This document shows, piece by piece, positions 46,856 through 58,280 of a stretch of 64,000 nucleotides of DNA. The stretch is from Quercus robur (Eukaryota; Streptophyta; Magnoliopsida; Fagales; Fagaceae): positions 31,763,354 to 31,827,353 of the forward strand of contig NC_065536.1 in NCBI RefSeq assembly GCF_932294415.1. The letters are read 5' to 3'. Both the position numbers and the translations under genes were made by a program. Under the pieces are notes generated by a model that was given only the letters and a program-made list of their open reading frames with translations, ran no database searches and was not told the origin of the DNA. Every line of letters starts with the position of its first letter. Within the stretch, counting starts at the first letter, position 1.

Positions 46856-48521
46856 TAAGTCTCATTCAATACCCTAAGTCTCAGGATGACCAAAATATGA
46901 TAAGATTACTCTATTTCACTAGAACTTAAGAGAAGAGAAGAAAGAGTGTTTTTGTGTGCTTTGGAATAGAAGAGAGGAGGAGTTTATATAGTAGTAGTGG
47001 AAAAAAAACATGAATAGAATGTCATTTAATGAGAGTTGATAAAGGATCAAAAAGAATTACGATCCTAGACCCTATTTTAGACTTTGGGGAAAATTAGTGC
47101 ATTAAATGTAGAGATTGGTGGGAGTGATGAGTAAGCAAAATTCGGTTTTCTCGTGGCCATTGTAACAACCCACAGAGTCAAATTCAAAAAATCATATCTT
47201 ACTCAATTCTGACTGGAATTGTCTCGTTCTTGTGCTCAAATTGAAGACCCGGATGTCTAGTTTTTGGAAAATCTAACCTCACTCACAGATTCAAAATATT
47301 CTGAGAGATATCAACGAATTGGTAAGCATAGATCATTTGCTAGAAAATAATTTCAGCACAATTAACATTAATAGGTCCCAAATTAGTTTCTAATTAATAT
47401 TAATAGGCTCCAATTACTTCCATTTCTGACTTAATTAGTTCCAAATTTACCTAATTAAAAAGATAATTACACAAATTACTTATTGAATAATTAATGTTTG
47501 ACTATCTAATTAATTAAGTGTGTACAACCTTACTGTAAGATGTAGTTCTAGCTAATCAAATTATGACACATCATTAATCTCAAGTTAATTATAATTATAA
47601 CAAATTGGAATCAATTGTTCATAATCACATATAGTCGGACTTAATTTGTGATAGTACATCTTAGCTATTAAAACTTGATTTGATTATAACTTTCAATTTG
47701 ATGGTCCGATTAGGGTTTATGACCAGTTGATTTGATCATTATCACATCAAGATCATTTTGATAAAATGAGATTATGGATCTAATGACCACAATTAAGATG
47801 CCTATTTCCAAGGTAAAATTACCCATTTACCCTCCATGTGAGGTTAAATGTGGGTTGCAAAATTAGGTGTCAACAGTTTTTCTTTTTATTTATATTTTTT
47901 GGTGCTCATCTATTTTTTTTCCTCATAAGTTTTGGTTTTTTCTTAACAAGAAGTTTTTTTTTTTTTTTTTTTTTTTGTACTCTTTTCTTAAAATAAATAA
48001 ATAAATAAAGTTTCCATCTATACAATAATGAACAAGAAATCATAAAAAAGAGTTAGAAAATAAGTAAATAGTACAGCATAAAAATAACGATGAAAATGAT
48101 GTTCAAACAATATTATAACAATTTTTTATTGTATAAAAACATTATGTACTTTTCCAAATGTATTTTTATAGAATTGACTGACAATACTTACTGCAATTAT
48201 CTTTACGGAAAAAGTTTTTCAAAACTAAAATTGTTAAATCCTAGTTAAAATTAATTGAAAAAGCTTTACTCTAAAGTTATAACCTTAGGCCTTAGCCCTT
48301 AGGTTTCAAATTATATTGAGTCCGACATTGCCCCCATATCTTTTCTTCTCTAAGCAGTATGGTCATTGGTTCAGCTAAGCTTTAGGGACTAGCTTGACCA
48401 TATCCTCAATTCTCCTTAAGTCTACTTAAGCCTACGCTTCTGGTCACACAGCACTATGCCACTATGGCATCACCATATACATTCACTAATAGCAAATCAA
48501 ATGTCACCTCACACATACCCC

Positions 48522-48570
<49 letters not shown>

Positions 48571-48925
48571 AAGAAAAAGTAAAAGAAAAAAATGCTACCT
48601 CACATAAAGGTTGGGTCGAGCTCGAGCCATTTATACGTATTAATGTACGCTCATATAGTGTGCTCAAACAATTTGATAATTAAATCTTATAAACGCGACT
48701 CCATCAAGCTGGGTTTTAGATGACATGCAACCAAGTTGGGCTCATGAACCAACAACAAAGTTGGGCTTATGACTCGCAGACTAAATTGGGTTAAAAGACC
48801 CACATACATTCACGCTACACGACCCATAGCTATGTGGGTTAGACAGCCTGATATTTGTGAGGCTTCATCACCCACAAAATATTAAGCCATTGAAATGGGT
48901 CCTACTGTGTATGTATGACCAAAGT
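46856..48925. other. Non-coding AT-rich DNA
   Basis: No gene is recognised. The stretch GTAACAACCCACAGAGTCAA near 47162 and the phrase AATTAGGTGTCAACAG near 47861 resemble LTR sequence but have no confirmed partner. A T run lies at 47957-47976 and an uninterrupted A run of more than 40 bases at 48526-48567. Confidence 0.4.
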
Positions 48926-49775
48926 GACCCAAAATACGTTCAAATTTTCCAAAATGACCAAAATACTTTTAAAAACTCTAAAACGACGAAAAATACCCTG
49001 AAACCTCTAAAATGACCAAATACTCTTAAAACTACTAGAACGACCAAAATACCCCTAAACCTTAAAAAAATTACCAAAATACCTCTGAAACCACTAAAAT
49101 AAGCAAAAATACCTTAAAACCTCTAAAATGATGAAAAATACCCCAAAACCCCTAAAATGACAAATATACTCTTAAAACCACTAAAGTGATCAAAATACAC
49201 CAAAAATCCACTAGAATGACCAAAATAGTATCAAGACCTCTAAAATGATCAAAATACCCTTAAAATATCTAAAATGAGCAGAATACCTCTAAAACCGCTA
49301 GAAAGAGTAAAAATACCATGAAATCTCTTAAATGACCAAAATACCACAAAACCTCTAAAATGATTCAAATGCCCCTAAAAGCTAAAATGACCAAAATGCC
49401 CTCAAATCCTAAAAATGATCAAAACATCCCGAAAATTGCTAAAATGACCAAAATACCGACTGAAACCTCTAAGATGACCAAAAATACCCCCTAAAACATC
49501 AAAATGGCCAAAATACCCTAAAACTTTTAACCTGGTCTAAAATACCCTCCGAAATAACCAATAGTTTTGGGGCATTTTTAGTCATCTTAGAGGTTTCATT
49601 AATATTCTGGTCATTTTAGAGGTTTCGTGTGTATTTTTGGTCATTTTGAGGTTTAAGGGGTATTTTGGTTATATTAGATATTTTTTAGGTTTGGTTTGCC
49701 ATTTTATATATTTTTAGGTTTGTTTTTGCCATTTTAGAGATTTTGGGGCTATTTTGGTCATTTTATAGGTTTCAT

Positions 49776-49809
<34 letters not shown>

Positions 49810-50165
49810 AAGCTTTAGTGGTATTTTAGCCATTTTAGCAATTTTATGAATATTTTGGTTATTTTAGAGATTTCAGGGATATTTTGGTCATTTTAGAGGA
49901 TTCAAGGTATTTTTGGTAGTTTTGAATTTTCGAGGGGTATTTTGGCCAATTCTAGCAATTTTGGGTGTAATTTGGTCGTTTTAGAAATTTTGAGGCTATT
50001 TTGGTCATTTTAGGTGGATTTAATGGCTTTTTTTTGGGGGGTAATATTAGAGGTTTTATGAGTATTTTGGAGGTTTCAAGTGCGTTTTTGAGGGTAAATT
50101 GGTCATTTTGGTATTCCAATGGTATTTTGTGGTTCAAAGGTAATTTTGGCATTTTTAGGTGTTGA
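48926..50165. repeat. Strand-switching minisatellite forming a large inverted repeat
   Basis: From 48926 to about 49556 the plus strand repeats a degenerate unit of roughly 30-40 bp close to AAAATGACCAAAATACCCC, then TAAAACCTCT. From about 49566 to 50165 the same unit appears as its reverse complement (GGTCATTTTAGAGGTTT, then GGTATTTTGGTCATTTT). The two arms, each about 600 bp, meet at the short junction ACCAATAGTTTTGG. The right arm is interrupted by a T run at about 49778-49808. The minus-strand open frame at 49952-50152 is a repeat artefact. Confidence 0.9.
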
Positions 50166-50252
50166 GACTATTTTTCAATCAATTTATTATTATAATAATT
50201 TTAATTGTTTCTTAGAATGTTTATGAATCAAGTATAGGAATAATAAAGTATT

Positions 50253-51180
50253 AGCATTGGGGGTGTAAAAAAAACCTCAAATTGCTATTTTAGAAAGACA
50301 CAAGCCCAAGCTCACCTTTACCCAAGTACTATCGCTAAAAAAATTTACCAATTGAATATTAAATGCTTATATATATGAATTAATGTAGCAGGTGGGTATT
50401 TTTAAAAAAATATTTTTTATTGTCTCTCTTTTCTCTATTTTTGATCTTCTCTCTCTCTCTCTCTCCTCCACCACCACCACCACTCATGGTGGTTTCTTGC
50501 TTTTTTTCTTAGTCTTTTTTATCATTTCATCTCTCTAGATCAAGCCCATAACCTCAAATTCTCTCTCTAAATCAAATTCTCTCCAACCCTTAAACCTTTT
50601 GCCTCTCTCTTTGATTTGGTACCTAAAGCTGATGGGTATTTGCAAGAGATGGGTTGTGGGTTTTGTAAAGCTGTGGATGGGCTGAGAGGTGAGTGACAAA
50701 GTTGTGGATGGGTTATGGATTTTGTAAATTGCAGGTGATGGTTGTTTAAGATTGGTTGTGGATTTATTAAGCGTTGATGAGTTATGAGTTTTGTAGGTGG
50801 CAGTGGCGGTTGGTTGTTTTGCTATGTGGTGGTTGTGGGTAGTAGTGGCGGTGGCTGTGACTATTATTGTTGATTGTTGGAAAGGAAAATAGAGAGATGG
50901 GTATTTGAGATTGGTTGTGGGTTTTGTAGGTGGCGGTTGATTGTTTTTCTGGGTGATAGTTATGGCTGGCAATGGTTGTAATTGTTGTTGTTATTGTTCG
51001 GAGAGAGAGAGAGAGAGAGATGGGTTATATTATTATTAGGTAGTGTATATTATTTTAATGAGTTGTATGGTAAAATAGAAATTGGGATATAGTGTATTGT
51101 AAAATGAGTTGATAAAGTAGATGGAATAGTTTTTTTAGTTGTAAAATATAAACCTTTTTACAAACATGGATGTGAATGCT
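50253..51180. mobile_element. MITE-like element with GA tract and GGTGG-rich centre
   Basis: Possible inverted ends: AGCATTGGGGGTGTAAAA at 50253 and the complement of AGCATTCACATCCATG at 51180. Inside lie CT and GA tracts (50449-50463 and 50998-51020), a CCACCACCACCACCA run and GGTGGC-rich DNA. The centre is clearly different from the AT-rich margins. No duplication was confirmed; the minus-strand open frame (50535-50972) is Thr/Pro-rich and has no recognised domain. Confidence 0.4.
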
Positions 51181-51536
51181 CTTACATTCTTGGATTATGA
51201 TGGAAATATAATTAATGAACCAAATGCCATAATCTTATATTGTTGTAATATAATTCTATGGATCAAATATTACAATAATGTGTCATTAAAAATATAGTAT
51301 CTAGTAAACTAAACACCCCTTAACACTTGCCCCCACTAAACATTTTTTTTTTTCCAAAAAAAAAAAAAAATTTAGTGGGACAAGTGTTACATGGGGAATA
51401 GTTTAGGATATAAGTATACATCCTCATAGTTTAGAGAAGTTAGAGTAGATAATGTATAGTTCAAGGGTAAGGTGTAATTTTTTTTTTTTTTTTCCTATGG
51501 GAATGTCCTACAGTTAGTGACCCGTTTTTATCCCCA

Positions 51537-51559
51537 CCCCCCCCCCCCCCCCCCCCCCC
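51537..51559. repeat. Homopolymer of 23 C
   Basis: An unbroken C run, preceded by CCCCA and followed by eight A. It is unusual in this AT-rich DNA and may be subject to sequencing or assembly length error. Confidence 0.85.
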
Positions 51560-51705
51560 AAAAAAAATCACCATTGAGCTAGAAAAATACCTAAACCCAT
51601 TGAGTGTTTGGATGGGTTTATGGCTGTTGGAATATGTCTATGCCTTGCATTTCATTTTATTGTTTTGCTGAATATCAAAATCATTTTTTTTTTGGAATTT
51701 TGACC

Positions 51706-52433
51706 ATGAGCAATAGCTACAACATTCCTAAGGAGAACGAAGACCCAGAGAACACATTCCTAAGGGACAACTCTAGAAAAAAAGCAGAAGTTGCCTTGGA
51801 TGCTATTACGCAAGAAACATTCTATGGTGAGGAAGAACTAGGATATGATGAGGATAGGGAGAACAAAGTTGTGAATACTGAAAAGAAGTGCAACAACGTA
51901 AATCACCTCAGGGAGGAGGACCACATTGATGAGGAGTCATGGGAAATCAATATCTCGACGGATTTGAAGTGGAAAATGGCGGGTCCATGGCAAACTAGCA
52001 TAATCCTCAAGCTTATGGGAAAACAACTGGGTTATCGCACTTTGCAAACCAGGTCAGTAGGTATCTGGTGCTTGTCAGGTAATATGGTTTTAATTGATAT
52101 CGGATATGTTTATTTTATTTTGAAGTTTGATGTTCTTAAGGATTACCACCATGCTCTTATGGATGGTCCTTAGTTTGTGGGGGAAGGGGAAGTACTAGGG
52201 GTGTGCAGAAAACCCACCGACCCAACCCAACCCGACCCCACCGGGTTGGGTCGATTTTTAAGGGTTGGTGGGTTGGGTTGGGTTGGGTTACAAAAATTTT
52301 TTTAATGGCGGGTCGGGTTGGGTTTGAGTCATAAAATTACAAACCCATCAAACCCGACCCGACCCACCCATATTTAATATATATTTAAAATATATTTTAT
52401 ATTTAATAATTTTTTTAAATCAATTGTAGGGCA

Positions 52434-52468
<35 letters not shown>

Positions 52469-53565
52469 ATTTAAAAAAAAAAAAAAACCAGCTGTAGAGC
52501 AGTATTTCTTTAGTTCCTCCTACTAATACTAATTTAATATATATATATATATATATATAAAATATATTATATAATTAATAAATTTTTTCAAATAGCCAAT
52601 TCTTCCTATCCTATATAAAAGTCAATTAGTTCACACAAATCCTAATAAATTACTATTGTTGTTTAGTCATTAGTGTTGTTTGCCTTTAAGGAGTTACATT
52701 AATATTATTTTATATATATATATATATATATATTTTCTACTCAATTTAATAATAATAATAAAAAAAATTTGTCAAACCCATGGGTTCAACCCGACCCATG
52801 TGGGTTGGGTTGGACTTATGTGATGGGTTAGGTTGGGTTGAATTTTTTTTGACCCACCATGGTGGGTTGGGTCAAAAAATTCCCTCAACCCGACCTATGC
52901 ACACCCTTAGGGGGAACAATATATCCATGTTCAAGCATAGGAAGCTGATTTCCATCCTAGTATAGCTAAGGTCACAAACACGGCTGTTTGGATACATTTG
53001 GAACAACTACCCATTGAATACTATCATTAAGAATTCTTGAAACATGTTGGAAACAAAATAGGTAAACTTCTTAAGATAGATGCCGTGACTAACACTGCCA
53101 CAAGGGGCAGATTTGCTCGACTGTGTGTCCAAATTATTATCCATAAATCTCTTCCTAAGCATTTCAAAATAGGAACGTTTTGACAGGATATTGTATATGA
53201 GAATGTCCCTTTTATGTTATAAATGTGGTCGGATTGGTCACAAGGAATCTAACTATTCGGAGTCAAATAGTCCTATGTTTGTACACTCAAACCCGGTGTC
53301 TCCTCCATATTCAGTAGAAACTTCGAAGCCTGACTTTGACCACTCTTTTTCACCATGGAAAATAGTCCATACCCGAAGGCCACGTGTTCATGGGATAGGT
53401 CGAGATACATTTAATAAAAATAAAATTTTTAACCTAATTATTCTCCACCGAGTCCTCCTCAAGTCAACTCTTTTAAGTCTTCCAACGCATTCCAAATCCT
53501 TTAGTCAGAGAATCATGAAGCGGTGGACCCTAGTGAACTACCTTATTCATGTTTATCTCCACTTA
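51706..53565 (+). pseudogene. LINE ORF1 remnant (DUF4283 and CCHC knuckle)
   Basis: Starting near MSNSYNIPKENED, the frame passes through acidic sequence to WQTSIILKLMGKQLGYRTLQ and IDIGYVYFILKF with DYHHALMDGP, the DUF4283 fold common in plant LINE ORF1 proteins. After the 714-bp insertion the frame resumes in pieces, reaching MSLLCYKCGRIGHKESNY near 53203-53256. There the fourth ligand of the CCHC knuckle is Tyr in place of Cys. Stops occur before and after, so it is inactive. A linker region (from PPYSVETSKPDFDHSFSPWK) follows. Confidence 0.8.
52196..52909. mobile_element. hAT-like MITE inside LINE ORF1
   Basis: 714 bp with inverted ends TAGGGGTGTGCA and TGCACACCCTTA. Next to each end are ACCCAACCC or GGGTTGGG tracts. 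The middle has several TA runs (52440-52464, 52530-52558, 52709-52733). The flanking 8-mers GGAAGTAC and GGGGGAAC match at five positions, consistent with a decayed hAT duplication but not proof. There is no coding capacity. Confidence 0.65.
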
Positions 53566-54307
53566 GGCTGCGTTTGAATCGAGTTCAAAGTGATTCCGGA
53601 AATGATTTTCCGGAAAATAGGTGTGTTTGGTTGGTTTGGAAAATTCTATTTTCCGGAAATTGAAATCCGTTGACCGAAAAAAAAGGCCTTTGACCACGGA
53701 AATCAATTACCACTTCTATTTTCACTTCAAAGGATTTCCGGAAAAAGAGAGAGAGAGAGAGAGAGAGAGCGCGCGCGCGCGAGAGGAGAAGACCAGTCCG
53801 AGCTCCAGTCCACGCCGATCTCCAGTCCGAGTTCTAGTCCGCGCGCGCGAGAGGATAAGACCAGTCCGACGACGACGATTGATGCTTCGCGAGATCGCGC
53901 CGTCAATCGCGATCTCGCCTTCGCGAGATCGCGCCGGATCGAGATCACGATCGACGGCGCGATCTTGCGAAGCGTCGATCGCGATCTCGCGAACGCGAGA
54001 TCGCGCCGTCGCAAGATCGCGCAGTCGCGAGATCGCGACGTTGATCGCAATCTCGCCTTCGCGAGATCGCGCCGGCGAGATCGCGATCTCGGATCGCGAT
54101 CGTGTTTGCTGGATTTGTGTTTTCTGGGTTGTGGCTTGTGTCTGGATTTGTGTTTTCCTTTCTTCTTTTCCAAACACTAGAAAATATTTTCCGGAAAATT
54201 TTTTGAAATGCAACCAAACACACAGAAATATTTTCCTTTTCCAGAAATTAGCATTTCCGGAAAATATGTATTTTTCGGAAAACGTTTTACGGCAACCAAA
54301 CACAGCC
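53566..54307. mobile_element. Tourist-like (PIF/Harbinger) element with TTA duplication
   Basis: 742 bp with inverted ends GGCTGCGTTTG and CAAACACAGCC, flanked by TTA at 53563-53565 and 54308-54310. Removing it restores an uninterrupted LINE frame across the site (CLSPLISNRPNEVE). Near the ends are repeated TTTCCGGAAA palindromes. The centre (53767-54105) is a CpG-dense island made of GATCGCGA-type palindromes. Open frames in the island on both strands are Arg/Ser/Asp repeats from that sequence and not genes. Confidence 0.85.
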
Positions 54308-54310
54308 TTA

Positions 54311-57300
54311 TATCTAATAGGCCGAATGAGGTGGAGAACTGTGGTAAAATTCTGCATTTACCATTGATACCTAGATCGCACACGGAGTGCATGCAAACTT
54401 CTACAGTTGCCAACTGTAAGCCAAACTCAATTGCATGCAAGCTTCCTTCATCTCCTTCTAACCCAGAGCACTTATTTACCTCATTCTCTGTTTCGAACAC
54501 TCCAAATCAAAACACACAACTTCCTAAACATGGCCCCATCATCCGACTAGGATTCCACAAACCCACTCCAGCTGATCCGGATCTCAAATTTTCACTCTCA
54601 CCAATGGGGAGTCCTCATCATCCATTCCTAAACAACATGTCCATGCAACTCTCTCCTCCCCACAACCAATCACTGCCTCTGGAGAACCTCAACCAACTAA
54701 TGAGCTGCCTATGGGGACGCTAATTCCAAATTCTTTCACCTTAAAATGCTACAACATAGAAGTCAAGCTCGTATTACGACCCTTAAAGATTTCACAGGGT
54801 TATGGATATCGAGGGAAACTTTAAAGACCCATATTAAAGCTACGTTTACAACGCTGTTTATGTCCTCTTCTCTACACCTTGCTTCTATGTTTCCTTTAGT
54901 TAGGTATTATCATCGAAGCTTTCCTTTTCTAAAACAATACCAATGGCTTTCTAGTATCCCCCTGCCCGAAGAAATCTCTAGGAATGCTTTTTTGCTCCCC
55001 CCCGCCCCTTTTGAAAGCCCCTGGTCTGGATGGTTATCATGCAATCTTCTTTCAATGAAATTGGAACATACTTGGTCCTAGCAGTAGTCATGTCATCCAA
55101 GAAATTTTTGAGACTACAACTATTCCTGAAGATTGGGGTATCACAAAACTCATCCTTATTTCGAAAGTGGATCATTTGGATATGATCACACAATTTTTTC
55201 TGATTAGTTTATGTAACACTCTTTATAAACTGGTATCTAAAATTATCCTACAAAGGTTAAAACCGTATATTGCTAAAATTATTAATCCTTGCAAGGCAGG
55301 GTTTGTTTTGAGTCGCAGGACGAGCGACAATATTATTCTGGTTCAGGAAATTATATGAACGATGGTTAGAAAGATTGGACCTAAGGGTCACGTGGCATTC
55401 AAAACTGGATCTTGGTAAAGCTTATGATTGACTAGAATGGTCGTTCATTAAGGAAACTCTTGAGTTTTTCCAAATCCCTCCAATTTTGATTAAGCTTATT
55501 ATGAACATGATCTCCTTAACACATTTTCACATTATGTGGAATGGCTTTCCTCTATCGGCTATTGTCCCAAGTAGGGGGTGCATCAGGGAGATCATTTATC
55601 TCTATATCTGTTTAATTTATGTTTGGAATGATTATCCATTCTTTTGGAAGAGGCGGTTCGAGACAAAAATATCCATCCATTAACTTTTGGGGTCAAATTA
55701 AAATTTCACATTTATTCTTTACTGATGATATATTTCTCTTCTCTAAGGCAAAGATTACGGAGTGCCAAAATCTTAAAAATATTTTACAAAATTTCTGTAA
55801 TTACTCTAGCCAAATCATAAGTACAAAAAATGACGTCTCTAGTTTTCACCAAATATGTCCAGGCGTACTAAAGATTTGATTGCTGGTATTTTTGATATCC
55901 CTACTACTACTCAAATCGGAACTTATTTAGGGACTCCTATTTTTTCAACCCATCGAAAGGCTAATGCCTATCAATACTTAGTTGATAAAATCTAGAAGAA
56001 AATTGAGGGTTGGCAAGTTAATTACCTTTCTGTTGCGGGTCACGTCACATTAATCAAATCCACCTCGACCTCCATCCCTATCCATGCCATGCAAACAACC
56101 CTTCTCCTGCAAAAAATTAGTCGGTAACTGGATAAACTAAATTGTAAGTTTTTATGGGGAGACATTGCCCACCACAGATATTGTCACACGATTAGTTGGG
56201 AAAAGCATAACTACTCCTAAGGATGCTGGTGGTCTGGGTATTAAATCTTCACATCATATGAATATGGCATTGCTCATGAATCAAGCCTAGAGGCTTCAAC
56301 AACGACAATCCACACTATGAGCTCAAGTATTGAAAGCCAAATACGAGCATCTCAAATTTGGAAAGCTATACATGTAGGAATGCAATGGCTTAAAGGAGTA
56401 ATGAAATGGATAATAGGTGATGGTCAAACCATTTGAGTTTGGGAGGATCATTGGATCCCTGACGGTCCTCAAAGAAGTCGTATTGAAGGTCCTCTTATGT
56501 CAAATAAGGAGTAGAGATTGGTGAGTTCCTTACGGGATAATCATCTTTGGAGGTTAGAGGATCTACAATATCCCTTACCAACACAACTTGAACAACTTAT
56601 TAAAGGTATTCTTGTGGCCCAACTGAATAGGTTGTCTGATTCCTTTGTTTGGGCTCAAAATAACGGTGTTTGTTCGATAAGTTCTACCTCAAAGTTTTTA
56701 TAGCAACAAACTGATGTTCCTTTTAATAATTCTATTTGGAGTTGGATTTGGAAACTTCATTGCCCTAAGAAACTCCAAATTTTCATTTGGAAGTCTAAGC
56801 ACAATCGACTGCCTATTTTCCAATACCTAGCATTTTCTCACCCAGAAGTTGACGATCGTTGTTCGAGGTGTAATACTCCTAAAACCACTATTTATATCTT
56901 AAGAGATTGCCCATGGGCTAAGATGATTTGGTTTCAATCTTTGGGTGTCTTGCCTCTATCATTCTTCCAACTACCACTTCAATCTTGGCTTAAAACAAAC
57001 GCTACATCAGATAATTTTATCCAAAGTCATCAGCTTCCTAGGAAGATTCTCTTCCCCTTCCTCTGTTGGCAATTATGGTTAGCTAGGAATGAGCGATTTA
57101 ACAATCAATCTAGCTCCCAACCTCACTAGTCCACAAAGCTGTCCAGTTAGCTACAAATTTTTTTTTATTTAGCTTGCCCTACTAAGACACTTAAAATTGG
57201 TGTTCCCATTGGTATTTAGGAATGAGGATTATTAAATGGATCGCTCCATTGGAGCCTTTTATAAAATTAAATACGGATAACAGCTCTTTAGGTAATCCTA

Positions 57301-57605
57301 GATTGGTTGGTGCAAATGGTCTGTTACAAAATGGTTTAGGTTCATGGGTTTCGGGATTTTCCTTAAACATAGGCATTGCTTCTAATAATATTGCCGAGCT
57401 GGGAGCAGTTCACCAGGCTCTTATACTGGCATGGGATTTGGGTTTTGAATTTATTCACCTTGAAATTGATTTTATGATAGTTCTTTCTTGGTTAACTACT
57501 AATAATGATAACTCACCAGATGCTATTCCACTAATATTTGATTGCAGGAACCTTATGGAGTGCGATTGGACTGTCCAAATGTGTCACATATTCCGCAAAG
57601 CTAAT
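54311..57605 (+). pseudogene. LINE ORF1 tail, reverse transcriptase, zf-RVT and RNase H remnant
   Basis: The linker part of ORF1 runs to about 54720. It joins directly to the start of the reverse-transcriptase region (ITTLKDFTGLWISRETLKTH, 54760), so the endonuclease is deleted. Readable motifs are GLDGYHAIFFQ (55023), YKLVSKIILQRLKPYI (55218), CKAGFVLSRRTSDNI, GVHQGDHLSLYLFNL (55575) and FFTDDIFLFSKA (55717), where FTDD replaces the usual FADD. The zf-RVT block (WKLHCPKKLQIFIWKSKHNR, CSRCNTPKTTIYILRDCPWA) lies at 56749-56925. An RNase H domain follows at 57240-57605 (IKLNTDNSSLGNP, NIAELGAVHQAL). Frames shift repeatedly. Confidence 0.85.
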
Positions 57606-58280
57606 TGTAAGGACTCGATTTGCAACGACCCCAAAAAGATGTTGGGTTCGCACGTTAAGGGTCCAAACAATATAATTTGTAGAGCGTGGGCTTGAAAGTC
57701 TAGGCCATGGTCACTAGACGGTAGTTAGTCATGGTGCTCATACAGAAATGAACCATGTTTGCTCAAGAAGTCTTTCTCCTCGACACGGCCTGTGAGGCTC
57801 TGGTTCTTGGCCTTTTTTCCCAGCCTCCTTTTTGGATTGCTTACTTCTCTTTTTATATTAGCTCTTACTCTTCCTCTAACGTCCACATGTAAGTTCAGCT
57901 TTCCAGGGCTGATACTTGTCCCATCAGCCCATACCCAAAGTGGTTGGGGGTGGTTTTAAAAGCTGAAAAACATTGCTCTATCTGGCGCAGAGTATTTAAT
58001 TGCAGTAATGGCAGCCTTTCCTTTGTCCTTTGTCGCCATATTGTCCAGGGGTCTTTTCTTCATCAACGTGGATGTGTTCGGTTTTTCCCAAAACTGTTCC
58101 TATACCGTTCTTACCCTTTCTTTTAGGAGTGCCTTGGGGATGTCGAGGACAGACTCATCCTCGGCTATGTCTCAAGGCTATTTGGACTTTCATTGTATGT
58201 CCTCGGCTATATCCCTCCTCGGCTCGGGCCTTGGGCCCTAATGTAAAGTGGGCCAGGGTCACAAATTCTTTGGCCCCATA
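57606..58280 (-). repeat. 3' LTR of the non-autonomous element (minus-strand orientation)
   Basis: 675 bp. Counting by eye, it differs from the other LTR at about 50 positions, mostly C/T and G/A changes. Its outer TG (minus strand) has become TA. Confidence 0.9.

Noticed and set aside
46856..47876. Solo LTR ending at GTGTCAACA, paired with TGTTGGGCC at 44710
   Set aside because: The flanking five-base sequences (TTTTG and GTTTT) do not match, so the ends are not supported.
49952..50152. Minus-strand 66-codon Lys/Pro/Asn-rich frame
   Set aside because: It lies wholly in the minisatellite inverted repeat and reflects the unit.
50535..50972. Minus-strand 145-codon Thr/Pro-rich frame
   Set aside because: Low-complexity translation of GGTGGC- and GTTGTGG-rich MITE-like DNA with no recognised domain.
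52196..52320. Interstitial telomere sequence
   Set aside because: Units are GGGTT or ACCCA in broken register, not the plant TTTAGGG repeat, and lie within a MITE-like element.
53621..54367. Arg/Ser-rich 248-codon protein, and minus-strand counterparts
   Set aside because: The frames exist on both strands only because GATCGCGA-type palindromes lack stops; they span a transposon border.
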